A stretch of 42,124 bases of DNA from JBNKHG01 sp050290225 (GCA_050290225.1 JBNKHG010000031.1:1-42124); one strand, 5' to 3'. Positions 32,978 to 42,124 are shown, numbered from the stretch's first letter. Made by a program: numbers and translations. The notes: a model not told the origin generated them from the sequence alone.

Positions 32978-34084
32978 TTGAATTGGGGTAAATTATTGTC
33001 GATGGGCATTCGGGGCAGAGCACAACAATGGCTGGAAAGGCGGGGCCTTGCGGCGTCACCGGGAGAGTTTGCCGGTGATTTTCTGCCCGATCTGTGCTCG
33101 GCTTCTGCAGTCTTCGCGCTGGTGTTGGTGGCTGAACTCCTGGCGCTGGTGCTGGTATTGGCTGACAGCAGCTTGCAACAGTTCGACTGGGGGCAGCTGG
33201 CGTTAACCTCTATTCTGGTGCAATGGGTGGTGCTACTGAGCGCGGCGCTGCTGTGTCCCTTGCGCGGTTACCTGGGGCGCTGCCCGCCTCTGCTGGCAGG
33301 CAGCCTCAGTTATGGCTTGGTGCTGGCGGTCACAGGCGTGTTTTCCGCTCTTGGCCAATGGTTTTTGCTGGCGGCTCCGGCCCTGGACCTCTGGCAACTG
33401 GCGGAAAACCTGGCAGTGGCAGCGGTATTTGCGGGGATTGCCCTTCGTTATCTTTATTTGCAACAGCAACTTAGCTGGCAGCAGCGGGCGGAGCTGCAGT
33501 CTCGCATCCAGGCGTTGCAATCGCGTATCCGCCCCCACTTTCTATTTAACAGTATGAACAGTATCGCCAGCCTGATCGAGTCGGATCCGGCAACAGCCGA
33601 GCGGGTGGTTGAAGATTTGTCTGATCTGTTTCGTTCCAGCCTGGCGGAGCCGGCCCTGGTGTCTGTCAGCGATGAACTGGCGGTTGCCAGGCGTTATATT
33701 GGTATCGAACAATTGCGCTTGGGTGAGCGTTTGCGGCTGGATTGGCAACTGGGTGATTATCCCCCTGAAGCGCGGGTGCCCAGCCTGTTGTTGCAGCCGC
33801 TGTTGGAAAATGCGATTTATCACGGCATTCAGCCGATCTCCGAAGGTGGCACGGTCGAGGTTCGTATTGTGGAGAATGACCGTCGACTGGAGCTGTCAGT
33901 GCGTAATCCAGTGGCGCCCCCGTCCGCCGCCGGTCAACGCCGTGGCAATAGCATGGCGCTTAACAATATCCGCCATCGACTGGCCGCCCATTTCGGCAAA
34001 GCCGGGCAGTTGTCGACTGAGTGTGCAAACGGGGAATTTACGGCCCGCATCGTGGTGCCCGTGATGGAAACCGTTCCTGAATAG
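32978..34084 (+). CDS. algZ: AlgZ/FimS-like sensor histidine kinase (LytS-type)
   Basis: A 368-residue membrane sensor. Four hydrophobic segments lie within residues ~43-158. A coiled linker follows, then the His_kinase domain of the LytS/AlgZ class with His187 in RIRPHFLFNSMNSIASLI, the N-box LLQPLLENAIYHGI, and a G-box region NSMALNNIRHRL. The TTG at 32978 is chosen because AAAGGA stands five bases upstream; an ATG at 33002 is the alternative, without a good ribosome site. Its neighbours argH, algR and hemC are those of Pseudomonas algZ (fimS). There the pair controls twitching motility and alginate; the target here is unknown. Confidence 0.87.
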   Translation: MNWGKLLSMGIRGRAQQWLERRGLAASPGEFAGDFLPDLCSASAVFALVLVAELLALVLVLADSSLQQFDWGQLALTSILVQWVVLLSAALLCPLRGYLGRCPPLLAGSLSYGLVLAVTGVFSALGQWFLLAAPALDLWQLAENLAVAAVFAGIALRYLYLQQQLSWQQRAELQSRIQALQSRIRPHFLFNSMNSIASLIESDPATAERVVEDLSDLFRSSLAEPALVSVSDELAVARRYIGIEQLRLGERLRLDWQLGDYPPEARVPSLLLQPLLENAIYHGIQPISEGGTVEVRIVENDRRLELSVRNPVAPPSAAGQRRGNSMALNNIRHRLAAHFGKAGQLSTECANGEFTARIVVPVMETVPE

Positions 34085-34151
34085 GGAATGGGTTATACGA
34101 GTCTACAAGCGTTGTTGTTGACCCAAACTGAGTGAGCTAAAGGTAACCGAA

Positions 34152-34886
34152 ATGGACGTTCTCGTAGTGGATGATGAGCCTCTGGCCCGCGAGCGCCTGG
34201 CGCGGATGGTGGAAAAACTGGAGGGCTATCGGGTGGTCGCACAGGCAGCCAATACATCGACTGCGCTGGCGGCCGTGCGCGAACAGGATCCGGACGTGGT
34301 GTTGCTGGATGTGCGAATGCCCGGTGATGACGGACTGGAGGCTGCGCGGCAGATTGCCGATCTGGACTACCCGCCGGCGATTATCTTTTGCACCGCCTAC
34401 GACGAATACGCCCTGGACGCTTTCGATACCGAAGCGGTGGGATATCTGCTCAAACCGGTGAAGCAACCGCAGTTGGAACAGGTTCTCGCCAAAGCCCAAA
34501 AACTGAATAAGGCGCAACTGGCGGCCCTGGCCGACCGGAAAGCGCCGGAAAACCAGCGTAGCCATATAAGTGCCAAGACTCGCCGAGGGGTAGAGTTGAT
34601 TCCGCTTCAGGATGTACGCCTGTTTATCGCTGATCACAAGTATGTGACCGTGCACCACATTGAGGGTGAGACCCTGATCGACGATACCCTGAAGGATCTG
34701 GAAGGGGAATTTGCCGACCGCTTTGTGCGTATTCACCGCAATGCGCTGGTGGCGGTAGACCATATCGAGGGCATGGAGAAGGCGCCGGAAGGTCATTATC
34801 AGGTGCGTTTGCAAGGTCTGGAAGAGCGGCCCGTGGTCAGTCGTCGGCATGTCTCCAAGCTGCGCAACCTGTTGGTACATCTTTAA
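34152..34886 (+). CDS. algR: AlgR-like LytTR response regulator
   Basis: A 244-residue regulator with REC (residues 1-~120) and LytTR DNA-binding (~145-240) domains. Phosphorylation site Asp53 lies in VVLLDVRMPGDDG, with Asp7/Asp8 and the lysine of YLLKPV. The LytTR part has RRGVELIPLQDVRLFIADHK, RFVRIHRNALVA and VVSRRHVSKLRNLL. It starts 67 bp after algZ and forms the cognate pair with it. The order algZ-algR-hemC is conserved in pseudomonads. Confidence 0.92.
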   Translation: MDVLVVDDEPLARERLARMVEKLEGYRVVAQAANTSTALAAVREQDPDVVLLDVRMPGDDGLEAARQIADLDYPPAIIFCTAYDEYALDAFDTEAVGYLLKPVKQPQLEQVLAKAQKLNKAQLAALADRKAPENQRSHISAKTRRGVELIPLQDVRLFIADHKYVTVHHIEGETLIDDTLKDLEGEFADRFVRIHRNALVAVDHIEGMEKAPEGHYQVRLQGLEERPVVSRRHVSKLRNLLVHL

Positions 34887-35119
34887 GTGGTCCTGACCGC
34901 GCAAGCAACCTGCGCATAAGTCCGGTGCATTTCGTTGCCGGAGCGGCGGCAGTTGGGAGAAAGTGGAAATAGGGCGCCACGCACAGGTATTGTCTCTGGT
35001 ATCATTGGCTCAAGTTATCGAACAGCTCACCTATACCAAATATGCGTGCCTTAGGTGCATACTTAAGATGCAATTCCTTAGAAGATTACCGTTGGAACCG
35101 TTCCTGAGATAAATCGCCT

Positions 35120-36097
35120 ATGTCCACCGCCTCCAAACCTGACATTCCGCAAACCCTGCGTATTGCCACCCGAAAAAGCGCACTGGCCCTGTGGCAGGCC
35201 GAATATGTGAAATCGCGCCTGGAGGCGGCCCACACCGGTTTGCAGGTGGTATTGGTCCCCCTGGTCAGCCGTGGTGACAAGATCCTTGATGTGCCCCTGG
35301 CCAAAGTCGGTGGCAAAGGCCTGTTTGTGAAAGAGCTGGAACAGGCGCTGCTGGCCAGTGAGGCGGACATTGCCGTGCACTCCATGAAGGATGTGCCGAT
35401 GGAGTTTCCGCAAGGTCTGGGACTGGCGGTGATTTGCGAGCGTGAAGACCCCCGCGACGCCTTCGTCTCCAACCATTACACCTGTCTCGATGAGTTGCCG
35501 TCCGGTAGTGTGGTGGGAACTTCGAGTCTGCGCCGCCAATGTCAGCTGTTGGCCCTGCGACCGGATCTGGAGATACGATTTTTGCGTGGTAATGTGAATA
35601 CCCGGTTGAAAAAGCTGGATAATGGCGACTACGACGCCATTATCCTTGCCGCCGCTGGATTGATTCGCCTCGAGATGAAAGACCGGATTCGCGATTATAT
35701 TGCACCCGAACAATGCCTTCCCGCCGGTGGTCAGGGTGCGGTGGGTATCGAGTGTCGAATGGACGACCGGGCGACCCTCGAACTGTTGCAACCCCTGCAT
35801 CATCAACCCACGGCTGAGCGGGTGATCGCCGAGCGTGCCATGAACAGACGCCTGGAAGGTGGCTGTCAGGTGCCTATTGCCTGTTACGCTGTGCACGAGG
35901 GCGATCAGTTGTGGCTGCGAGGCCTGGTGGGTGATCCCGACGGCAGTGAGTTGTTGCGAGATGAAATTCGCGGTGACAAGGGTGATGCAGAGGCCATGGG
36001 TATCACCCTGGCCGATCGACTACTGGCCGCCGGCGCCGATCGCATTCTTGCCAGGGTGTACGCCGATAACGGCAACACCGGTAAGGACAATCCCTAG
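35120..36097 (+). CDS. hemC: Porphobilinogen deaminase (hydroxymethylbilane synthase)
   Basis: Joins four porphobilinogen molecules into hydroxymethylbilane in tetrapyrrole synthesis. It has 325 residues. The dipyrromethane cofactor cysteine is Cys249 in LEGGCQVPIACY. The catalytic Asp91 lies in AVHSMKDVP, and substrate-binding motifs IATRKSALALWQ, VGTSSLRRQ and LRGNVNTRL are present. It is preceded by a 233-bp gap after algR and is the first of the hemC-D-X-Y genes, spaced within 0-25 bp of each other. Confidence 0.95.
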   Translation: MSTASKPDIPQTLRIATRKSALALWQAEYVKSRLEAAHTGLQVVLVPLVSRGDKILDVPLAKVGGKGLFVKELEQALLASEADIAVHSMKDVPMEFPQGLGLAVICEREDPRDAFVSNHYTCLDELPSGSVVGTSSLRRQCQLLALRPDLEIRFLRGNVNTRLKKLDNGDYDAIILAAAGLIRLEMKDRIRDYIAPEQCLPAGGQGAVGIECRMDDRATLELLQPLHHQPTAERVIAERAMNRRLEGGCQVPIACYAVHEGDQLWLRGLVGDPDGSELLRDEIRGDKGDAEAMGITLADRLLAAGADRILARVYADNGNTGKDNP

Positions 36098-36107
36098 GGC
36101 GAAAGTT

Positions 36108-36947
36108 ATGACAAGGGAGGCACTGGCTGGGCTGCGGGTGATAGTCACCCGACCGCGAGCGCAGGCGATGGCCTGGCAATCGCGACTGCAGCAGGCCGGG
36201 GCCCGCTGCTTGCCTCTGCCATTACTCAGCATCGAGCCGGTGGAAGAGGCTGCGGAAATACAGGCCGTAAAAAATATTGTCCTCGATATCGATCATTATG
36301 CGATTGCCATCTTTGTCAGTCAGAATGCCGTCGCCTACGGATGTGACTGGCTGGATCGCTATTGGCCGGAGCTGCCCTTGGGACTGGAGTTGTTGGCGGT
36401 GGGGAAAGCGACCGCAAGTAAATTGCGGGATTTGGGCTATAGCGTGACAGCGGCCGGGCAAGCGATGAACAGCGAAGCCCTGCTGGAATTGCCGCAACTA
36501 CAAAAGGTGACGGGTAAGAAAATCGTAGTCTTCCGCGGCTGTGGCGGGCGCCCCCTGTTGGGGGAAACGCTCAAGTCCCGGGGCGCCAGCGTTGACTATT
36601 GCGAGCTATACCACCGGCGTCTGCCGCAAGGTTCGGCCCGAGCGCTGGCGGCTTTGGCGCTCGGTACGGGCGATGTTATCAGCGTGCACAGCGGTGAAAC
36701 CCTTACCAACCTGACACAGTCGCTCGGGGCGGAGCGCGCGGCTTGGATACGGCGGCCTATACTGGTACCAGGGCAACGGGTCGCCCAACTGGCGAAACAT
36801 GCGGGTTTCGAACGGGTGATTGTCGCCGAGAATGCCACCGATGAAGCCATGTTGACGGCGCTATTGCAGTGGCGAGAGAGTGCTGGCAACAACCCCCGTG
36901 GGGGCAATCCGGTCGGGGAAGAATCAAGAAAACCAACAGAGGGATAG
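36108..36947 (+). CDS. hemD: Uroporphyrinogen-III synthase
   Basis: Cyclises hydroxymethylbilane with inversion of ring D. The 279-residue protein starts at ATG 36108 (MTREALAGLRVIVTRPRAQA) after AGGGCGAAAG; the frame extends back into hemC but without family character. Typical weakly conserved features are FVSQNAVAYG, AVGKATASKLRDLG, VFRGCGGRPLLGETLKSRGA and a late AENATDEAMLTALL. The stop lies 6 bp before hemX. Confidence 0.92.
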   Translation: MTREALAGLRVIVTRPRAQAMAWQSRLQQAGARCLPLPLLSIEPVEEAAEIQAVKNIVLDIDHYAIAIFVSQNAVAYGCDWLDRYWPELPLGLELLAVGKATASKLRDLGYSVTAAGQAMNSEALLELPQLQKVTGKKIVVFRGCGGRPLLGETLKSRGASVDYCELYHRRLPQGSARALAALALGTGDVISVHSGETLTNLTQSLGAERAAWIRRPILVPGQRVAQLAKHAGFERVIVAENATDEAMLTALLQWRESAGNNPRGGNPVGEESRKPTEG

Positions 36948-36953
36948 TCAAGC

Positions 36954-38198
36954 GTGACTGAAAAACCCGAAGCCAGTAAGGAAAAAGACAAGGAAATCGC
37001 AGCGGCCGAGACAACTGACAAGGCCGGAGAAGCCAAGTTGGCTACCGAAACTACACCCAAAAGCCGGACGGCAACAAAAGAGCAGCCAACCGGCAAGGCC
37101 TCTACCGGCGGTCGCGCGCTGAATCTGCTGATATTGTTGTTGGTACTGCTGGCGCTGGCTGGGGGAGGTTACTACTCCTGGCAGCAGTCACAGAGTCAGG
37201 GGCAGATGTTGGCAGCGGTTAACGTCCAGGTGGAGAGCCAACAACAACAGATTTCGCAACTGGAGCAGACACTGGCCGAGGCCAGAAAGCAACAGCTTGA
37301 CCAGCACGCTGATGACCGGGAGCTGCTGACAGCAATCAGCCAGCGCCTCGACAGTCACAACAAACGTTTGCTGTCGATGTCCAGCACCAGCCGCGATGAT
37401 TGGTTGCTGGCAGAAGCTGAATATCTGCTTCGCCTGGCCAATCAGCGTCTATTGATGGAGCGTGGCACTCGCGGCGCCCAGGCACTGCTGGAAGCGGCTG
37501 ACAATATTCTGCGGGATCTCGATGATGTGGACCTGTTTCCGGTGCGCAAAGCATTGGCCCGGGATCTGGCGGCGCTGAAGCTGGCCGGTCAGATCGATCG
37601 GGAAGATATCTACCTGCGTTTGGCGGTATTGACTGAACAGGTGGAAACCCTGGAGGTACTGGCGCCGGAACAGGTGACGCCAGCCATTATTCGCGAATCC
37701 GCTGAAATGCCGGCGGTTGAGCCGCTGGATTTTTGGTCGCGCTTTCGCAAAAGCCTCTCCGGTGCCCTGCAGAAGTTGGGTAACTATGTGCGCATTCGAC
37801 GGCGCAGTGAGCCTGTCGAGCCCTTGTTGGCACCCCGGGACCAGTTGTATCTGAGCCAGAACCTGCGCTTGATGCTGGAGCGTGCCCAGCTGGCGATGCT
37901 ACGCGAGGAACAAGAAATATATCGCCACAGCCTGGACCAGGCCCAGCGCTGGTTGCGTACCTACTATGGTATGAATGAAAAGTCCCCGGTGTTGGAACAG
38001 ACCCTGGCGGAGTTAAAGCGTGAACGGGTGTCCCAGGAGTTGCCCAGTATTTCCGGATCGCTGGCGCAGTTAAAGGCCTATATCGAGCGGTTGCATAAAT
38101 TGGGGCGTGAGGCGGGTAAATCCGAGTCCACCCAATCCCGGGAGGTCCAAACTACAGCGGCGAATAACGCCCAGGCCCGTGCCGACAAGGAGAAGTGA
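36954..38198 (+). CDS. hemX: HemX family membrane protein
   Basis: A 414-residue bitopic membrane protein. A charged, Lys/Glu/Thr-rich cytoplasmic N-terminus (~55 residues) precedes one helix (LLILLLVLLALAGGGYYSWQ), then a coiled coil (QQQQISQLEQTLAEARKQQL) and a helical periplasmic domain with WLLAEAEYLLRLANQRLLME. It is often annotated as a uroporphyrinogen methyltransferase, but no methyltransferase motif is present; the role in heme synthesis is not established. GTG 36954 follows GAGGGATAG. Confidence 0.9.
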   Translation: MTEKPEASKEKDKEIAAAETTDKAGEAKLATETTPKSRTATKEQPTGKASTGGRALNLLILLLVLLALAGGGYYSWQQSQSQGQMLAAVNVQVESQQQQISQLEQTLAEARKQQLDQHADDRELLTAISQRLDSHNKRLLSMSSTSRDDWLLAEAEYLLRLANQRLLMERGTRGAQALLEAADNILRDLDDVDLFPVRKALARDLAALKLAGQIDREDIYLRLAVLTEQVETLEVLAPEQVTPAIIRESAEMPAVEPLDFWSRFRKSLSGALQKLGNYVRIRRRSEPVEPLLAPRDQLYLSQNLRLMLERAQLAMLREEQEIYRHSLDQAQRWLRTYYGMNEKSPVLEQTLAELKRERVSQELPSISGSLAQLKAYIERLHKLGREAGKSESTQSREVQTTAANNAQARADKEK

Positions 38199-38200
38199 TC

Positions 38201-39442
38201 GTGAGAAGAGCCTTGTTGTGGTTTGCGCTGGCGCTCTTGGCTGGTGCCGGCCTGCTGGAGTTGATTGAGAAGGACAGTGGTTATGTGCTGATTGCCTTCG
38301 GCGGCACATCAGTGGAAATGAGCGTGTGGGCGGCATTGGCACTGGTCGTCCTGTTGTGGCTGCTGGTGTGGCTGATCAAGCGGTTGGTGCGCGGTAGTTA
38401 CAGCACAACCAGACGTGCGTTTAACGCTATGATTCACGGCCACTCCCGCCGTGCGCAAAGGAGCACTGCCCGTGGCCTGATCGATTTTATGGAGGGTAAC
38501 TGGAAGCCGGCGCACCGGCAGCTTTTGAAATCTGTCGGCAAGGCCGAGGTGCCCCTTATCAACTACTTGGCAGCGGCCCGCAGTGCCTATGAACTCGGCG
38601 ACCAGGATGAGGCATTTAGACTGTTACACCGCGCCGAGAAGAGTGCACCCAACAGCGAGCTGGCGGTGGCGCTGACCCAGGCGCGCATGCAATTGTTGGA
38701 CAAAAAATACGAACAGTGTGTTGCCACACTGGAGCGCGCCAAGCGGGTGGCTCCAAAGCATCCCGTTGTGCTGGACTTGTTGCGCCAGGTTTACCTGGCA
38801 GTGCAGGACTGGCAGGGGTTGAAACACCTGTTGCCGGAGTTGCGGCGCAACAGAATCAGCACCCCACAGGAATTGGATCGGATGGAAGAGGATCTTTGCC
38901 TGGCCCTGTTGGCTGAAGCCGGTGAGAGGGCGGCGCAAAAAGTGGACGCTGAGAAAGTGGCGGAGCTGGAAACACAGTGGTACAGCTTTCCGGCGGCGAT
39001 GCATAAAAAGCCGCGTATCGTGGAAGCCTACGCCCGCTTGCTGATGGCCTATCAGGGCGGCGCGGAAGCGGAAGCCATACTGCGCAAAGCCCTGCAAAAA
39101 AACTGGCACGAACCCCTGCTGGATCTGTATGGCAGGGTGGAGGGACAGGACTCCCAACGACAGTTACTGGAAGCAGAAGCCTGGCTAAAAGAACGGCCCG
39201 GCAATGCCCGGGTAATGTTGACACTGGGACGGTTGTGTTTGCGCAACAAACAGTGGGGACGTGCTCGGCAATATCTCGAAAGCAGTCTTCGGTTGCAGAA
39301 GTGTCCGGAAACCTACGGCGAGCTGGCACGACTGCTGGCGAGTTTGGGAGAGCACGAAAAGAGTACTGAGTACTACCAACAGGGATTAATGCTGATCACC
39401 CAGGGATTGCCGGAACTGCCTCAGCCGCAACTGTCCAATTGA
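38201..39442 (+). CDS. hemY: HemY family TPR protein
   Basis: A 413-residue inner-membrane protein. Two N-terminal helices (RALLWFALALLAGAGLLELI, and the one around WAALALVVLLWLLVWLIKRL) are followed by TPR-type helical pairs through the rest. HemY is believed to scaffold late heme-synthesis enzymes; it is not the protoporphyrinogen oxidase that shares this name. GTG 38201 is preferred because AAGGAGAAG lies about 6 bp before it; a GTG at 38195 overlaps hemX. It is the last gene of the hem operon. Confidence 0.9.
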   Translation: MRRALLWFALALLAGAGLLELIEKDSGYVLIAFGGTSVEMSVWAALALVVLLWLLVWLIKRLVRGSYSTTRRAFNAMIHGHSRRAQRSTARGLIDFMEGNWKPAHRQLLKSVGKAEVPLINYLAAARSAYELGDQDEAFRLLHRAEKSAPNSELAVALTQARMQLLDKKYEQCVATLERAKRVAPKHPVVLDLLRQVYLAVQDWQGLKHLLPELRRNRISTPQELDRMEEDLCLALLAEAGERAAQKVDAEKVAELETQWYSFPAAMHKKPRIVEAYARLLMAYQGGAEAEAILRKALQKNWHEPLLDLYGRVEGQDSQRQLLEAEAWLKERPGNARVMLTLGRLCLRNKQWGRARQYLESSLRLQKCPETYGELARLLASLGEHEKSTEYYQQGLMLITQGLPELPQPQLSN

Positions 39443-39464
39443 TTGACCGGTTGACACATTCCGC

Positions 39465-39494
39465 TATGCGCACACCGTTTGATAAACGCGCATA
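39465..39494. repeat. Stem-loop between convergent hemY and ubiD
   Basis: TATGCG pairs with CGCATA, enclosing CGTTT-GAT-AAACG, with a bulge of five bases on one side. It is placed where a terminator for both genes would be expected, but there is no T-run, so intrinsic termination is doubtful. Confidence 0.45.
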
Positions 39495-39503
39495 AGTTGG
39501 CAG

Positions 39504-40970
39504 TTAATCGATCCCCAGGCTATCCCACAATTGATCTACCCTGGCTTTTATCCCGGCATCCATTTCAATGGGTTGACCCCATTCGCGATCGGTTTCTCCG
39601 GGCCATTTGTGGGTGGCGTCCATCCCCATCTTGGATCCCAGGCCCGATATCGGTGAGGCGAAGTCGAGGTAGTCGATGGGCGTATTTTCCACCAGGAGGG
39701 TGTCGCGGGCCGGGTCCATACGTGTGGTTATTGCCCAGATTACGTCCTGCCAGTCGCGGGCGTTGATGTCTTCATCGGTGACGATCACAAACTTGGTATA
39801 CATAAACTGTCGCAGAAAGGACCAGACACCCATCATCACGCGCTTGGCGTGTCCCGGGTACTGTTTTTTCATTGTCACCACCGCCAGGCGGTAGGAGCAC
39901 CCTTCCGGCGGCAGGTAGAAGTCGACAATTTCCGGAAACTGTTTCTTAAGAATGGGCACAAACACCTCATTCAGGGCGACGCCGAGAATCGCCGGTTCAT
40001 CGGGTGGACGCCCGGTATAGGTACTGTGGTAGATTGGCTCCCGGCGGTGGCTGATTCGCTCCACCGTAAATACGGGAAAGCGATCCACTTCATTGTAATA
40101 GCCGGTATGATCGCCGAAGGGTCCTTCGTCCGCCAGTTCTCCCGGGTGTATCACGCCCTCCAGGATAAACTCCGCCGAGGCGGGCACTTGCAGGTCGTTG
40201 CCAAGGCAGTTGACCACCTCGGTCTTGTCGCCGCGCAGAAGGCCGGCAAAGGCGTATTCACTCAGGGTGTCGGGAACGGGAGTGACCGCGCCCAGAATGG
40301 TAGCAGGGTCCGCTCCCAGGGCGACCGACACCGGGTAGGCCTCACCCGGGTGCTGCTGCTGCCACTCGCGAAAATCCAGGGCGCCGCCGCGATGACTGAG
40401 CCAGCGCATTATCAGTTTGTTTTTCCCCAGCAACTGCATGCGGTAGATGCCCAGATTTTGCCGCTCCTTGTTAGGGCCTCGGGTGACTACAAGCGGCCAG
40501 GTGACCAGGGGAGCGGCATCTCCTGGCCAACAGGTTTGGATAGGCAGCAGTGTCAGGTCCACTTGATCGCCTTCCACCACCACCTGTTGGCAGGGGGCTT
40601 TACTTACCACTTTAGGTCCCATGTTCAGCACCTGTTTGAACAGAGGCAGCTTTTCCCAGGTATCCTTTAACCCCTTGGGTGGCTCCGGCTCTTTTAAAAA
40701 AGCCAGCAGTTCGCCCACCTCCCTCAGCGCTTCGACAGATTCCTCGCCCATACCGAGCGCCACCCGTTCTTGAGTGCCGAACAGGTTGGCCAGTACGGGT
40801 GTATCGTGACCTTTGGGGTTTTCAAACAGCAGTGCCGGGCCACCCGCTCGCAGGGTACGGTCGCAAATTTCCGTCATTTCGAGGTTGGGGTCGACTTCGG
40901 CACTGATGCGTTTGAGCAAGCCGCGTTTTTCCAGTAAGGCGATAAAATCCCGCAGGTCTTTGTATTTCAT
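39504..40970 (-). CDS. ubiD: UbiD family 3-octaprenyl-4-hydroxybenzoate decarboxylase
   Basis: A prenylated-FMN-dependent decarboxylase of ubiquinone synthesis. It has 488 residues from ATG 40970 (MKYKDLRDFIALLEKRGLLK); the frame extends 67 codons upstream with no family character. Family marks are FENPKGHDTPVLANLFGTQE, the QLLGKNKLIMRWLSHRGGA segment, the catalytic-region ELADEGPFGDHTGYYNEVD, and TDEDINARDWQDVIWAITTR. The cofactor partner ubiX is not in the window. It is convergent with hemY. Confidence 0.94.
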   Translation of the reverse strand: MKYKDLRDFIALLEKRGLLKRISAEVDPNLEMTEICDRTLRAGGPALLFENPKGHDTPVLANLFGTQERVALGMGEESVEALREVGELLAFLKEPEPPKGLKDTWEKLPLFKQVLNMGPKVVSKAPCQQVVVEGDQVDLTLLPIQTCWPGDAAPLVTWPLVVTRGPNKERQNLGIYRMQLLGKNKLIMRWLSHRGGALDFREWQQQHPGEAYPVSVALGADPATILGAVTPVPDTLSEYAFAGLLRGDKTEVVNCLGNDLQVPASAEFILEGVIHPGELADEGPFGDHTGYYNEVDRFPVFTVERISHRREPIYHSTYTGRPPDEPAILGVALNEVFVPILKKQFPEIVDFYLPPEGCSYRLAVVTMKKQYPGHAKRVMMGVWSFLRQFMYTKFVIVTDEDINARDWQDVIWAITTRMDPARDTLLVENTPIDYLDFASPISGLGSKMGMDATHKWPGETDREWGQPIEMDAGIKARVDQLWDSLGID

Positions 40971-41106
40971 GAGGGGTTCCAAAATGACTGTCGCGGGAAT
41001 TATACCGTTGGTGCGGAAGCGGGGATACCGGGGGTGATTAGACCGAATCAGCGAAAGGCATTGGGAAAGATGGGAGCGGGCGACGCTCAAACGGCGCCCG
41101 GTGCGA

Positions 41107-41913
41107 TCAATTGACCTGCTGCATATGGACATCCCGCTGCGGGAAGGGGATGGAAATGCCGTTTTCATCAAAGGCTTTTTTCACCGCTTCGGTCAGGTCG
41201 AAGTATACGCCCCAGTAATCGGCGCTGTTGGCCCAGGCGCGTACGGTAAAATTCACCGAGCTGTCGGCGAGTTCGGACACAACAATCAGCGGCTCCGGAT
41301 CTTTTAATACCCGACTGTCTTTTTCCAGCAGTCCCTTCAGGACGTCGCGGGCCTTGTCGATATCGTCGCTGTAACCGATGCCAAATACAAAATCGACCCG
41401 GCGTGTGGATTTGGCGGAGTAGTTGGTGATGTTGCCATTGGCTAATGGGCCGTTGGGGATAAAGACAGTTTTGTTGTCGCCGGTTCTGAGCATGGTGGTA
41501 AAAATTTGGATCTCTTCGACGATACCGGCTTCGCCCTGGGCCGCGATAAAATCGCCTGCTTTAAAGGGTTTGAACAGCAGGATCAACACGCCGCCGGCAA
41601 AATTCGACAGGCTGCCCTGTAGGGCGAGTCCCACCGCCAGTCCGGCGGCACCGAGAATGGCAATAAAGGAGGTGGTCTCTATGCCCACCATGGAAGCCAC
41701 GCTGATCAAAAGCAACGCTTTTAACAGGGCGTTACAGAGGCTCATCAGAAAGCGTTGTAAGGTGTGTTCGACCTCGCTGCGCTCCATGGCTTTGCCGAGC
41801 AAGTTAAGCGCTAAGCCAATCAGTTTCCAGCCGACATAGAGAGTGACTAATGCGAGTAGCAGTTGGGGCAAATAGGTAATCGCAAGAGCTGTAAGGGAAT
41901 CCATCCATTCCAT
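41107..41913 (-). CDS. mscS: Small-conductance mechanosensitive channel (MscS family)
   Basis: A 268-residue channel of about the size of E. coli MscS (286), opening under membrane tension to release solutes. Three N-terminal helices are seen. The pore helix region is AAGLAVGLALQGSLSNFAGG with the following GVLILLFKPFKAGD, and the beta-domain holds VFIPNGPLANGNITNYS. The C-terminal alpha/beta domain ends in FPQRDVHMQQVN. It may be monocistronic: its start at ATG 41913 is preceded by a gap to the window edge, and ubiD lies 136 bp downstream. Confidence 0.92.
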   Translation of the reverse strand: MEWMDSLTALAITYLPQLLLALVTLYVGWKLIGLALNLLGKAMERSEVEHTLQRFLMSLCNALLKALLLISVASMVGIETTSFIAILGAAGLAVGLALQGSLSNFAGGVLILLFKPFKAGDFIAAQGEAGIVEEIQIFTTMLRTGDNKTVFIPNGPLANGNITNYSAKSTRRVDFVFGIGYSDDIDKARDVLKGLLEKDSRVLKDPEPLIVVSELADSSVNFTVRAWANSADYWGVYFDLTEAVKKAFDENGISIPFPQRDVHMQQVN

Positions 41914-42124
41914 GTTGTTATCTCCCGTTGAAATAAAAAACCCTTAGAGCATAGCAGTCGTTGAGTTTACTTGTCTAAGAAATAGGTTCCTCTGAATAAT
42001 CCGTGGGTATGATGTGGTTCGAGAGTCTATTAACCTGTTGAAATTCAAGATCTTTTTGTGGTAGGTCGGTAAATATTATTCGGATATCATTTATTAGAAG
42101 GTTTAGGCACGATGTGATAGTCAG

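Noticed and set aside
36954..38198. HemX as uroporphyrinogen-III C-methyltransferase
   Set aside because: The name is often transferred to this family, but the protein has one membrane helix and coiled coils and no methyltransferase motifs.

Overview
The window looks like a chromosomal segment of a marine gammaproteobacterium, probably from the Cellvibrionales/Pseudomonadales side. From about 9.3 kb onward the gene neighbourhood (cytochrome c5, rep, comM, ubiK, glnK-amtB, sutA, HAD phosphatase, DUF484, dapF, lysA, lptM, cyaY, cyaA, argH, algZ-algR, hemC-D-X-Y, ubiD) is, from my knowledge of Pseudomonas gene order, a deeply conserved pseudomonad-type block. The ammonium transporter resembles the marine subtype, which fits a marine origin. 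No species is assigned.

Layout. (1) 1-900: the edge of a probable genomic island, with the N-terminal part of a tyrosine integrase pointing out of the window, an intact tRNA-Arg(CCG), and a truncated second copy of the same tRNA. (2) 1.3-9.1 kb: a nine-gene Mrp/Mbh-type monovalent cation/proton antiporter operon in the order E-F-G-(MbhD/E-like)-B-C-D-D'-small protein-D''. It has three antiporter-type subunits and one small uncharacterised membrane protein. (3) 9.3-15.8 kb: cytochrome c5, Rep helicase, a REC-GGDEF-EAL protein, ComM and UbiK. (4) 15.8-19.2 kb: a nitrogen cluster with an outer-membrane protein of the TIGR02001 type, GlnK, AmtB and a second PII protein. A candidate sigma-54 promoter with NtrC-like enhancer repeats precedes it. 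(5) 19.2-24.9 kb: a DUF523 protein, SutA, a HAD phosphatase, DUF484, DapF, LysA, LptM and divergent CyaY. (6) 24.9-32.8 kb: class I adenylate cyclase, a large hybrid histidine kinase and ArgH, with a 23-bp tandem repeat at the argH 3' end. (7) 33.0-39.4 kb: AlgZ/AlgR-like two-component system and hemC-D-X-Y. (8) 39.5-41.9 kb: UbiD and an MscS channel on the minus strand.

How the parts fit together: most of the window is housekeeping (heme, lysine/diaminopimelate, arginine, ubiquinone, nitrogen sensing, cAMP and c-di-GMP signalling). The accessory parts are the island border at the left edge, the antiporter operon, and the hybrid kinase sitting between cyaA and argH. The strongest candidate for something under-described is the antiporter operon: its order matches the membrane module of archaeal Mbh hydrogenase, yet it has no hydrogenase or other redox genes, and it carries an extra 91-residue protein inside the antiporter-subunit block.
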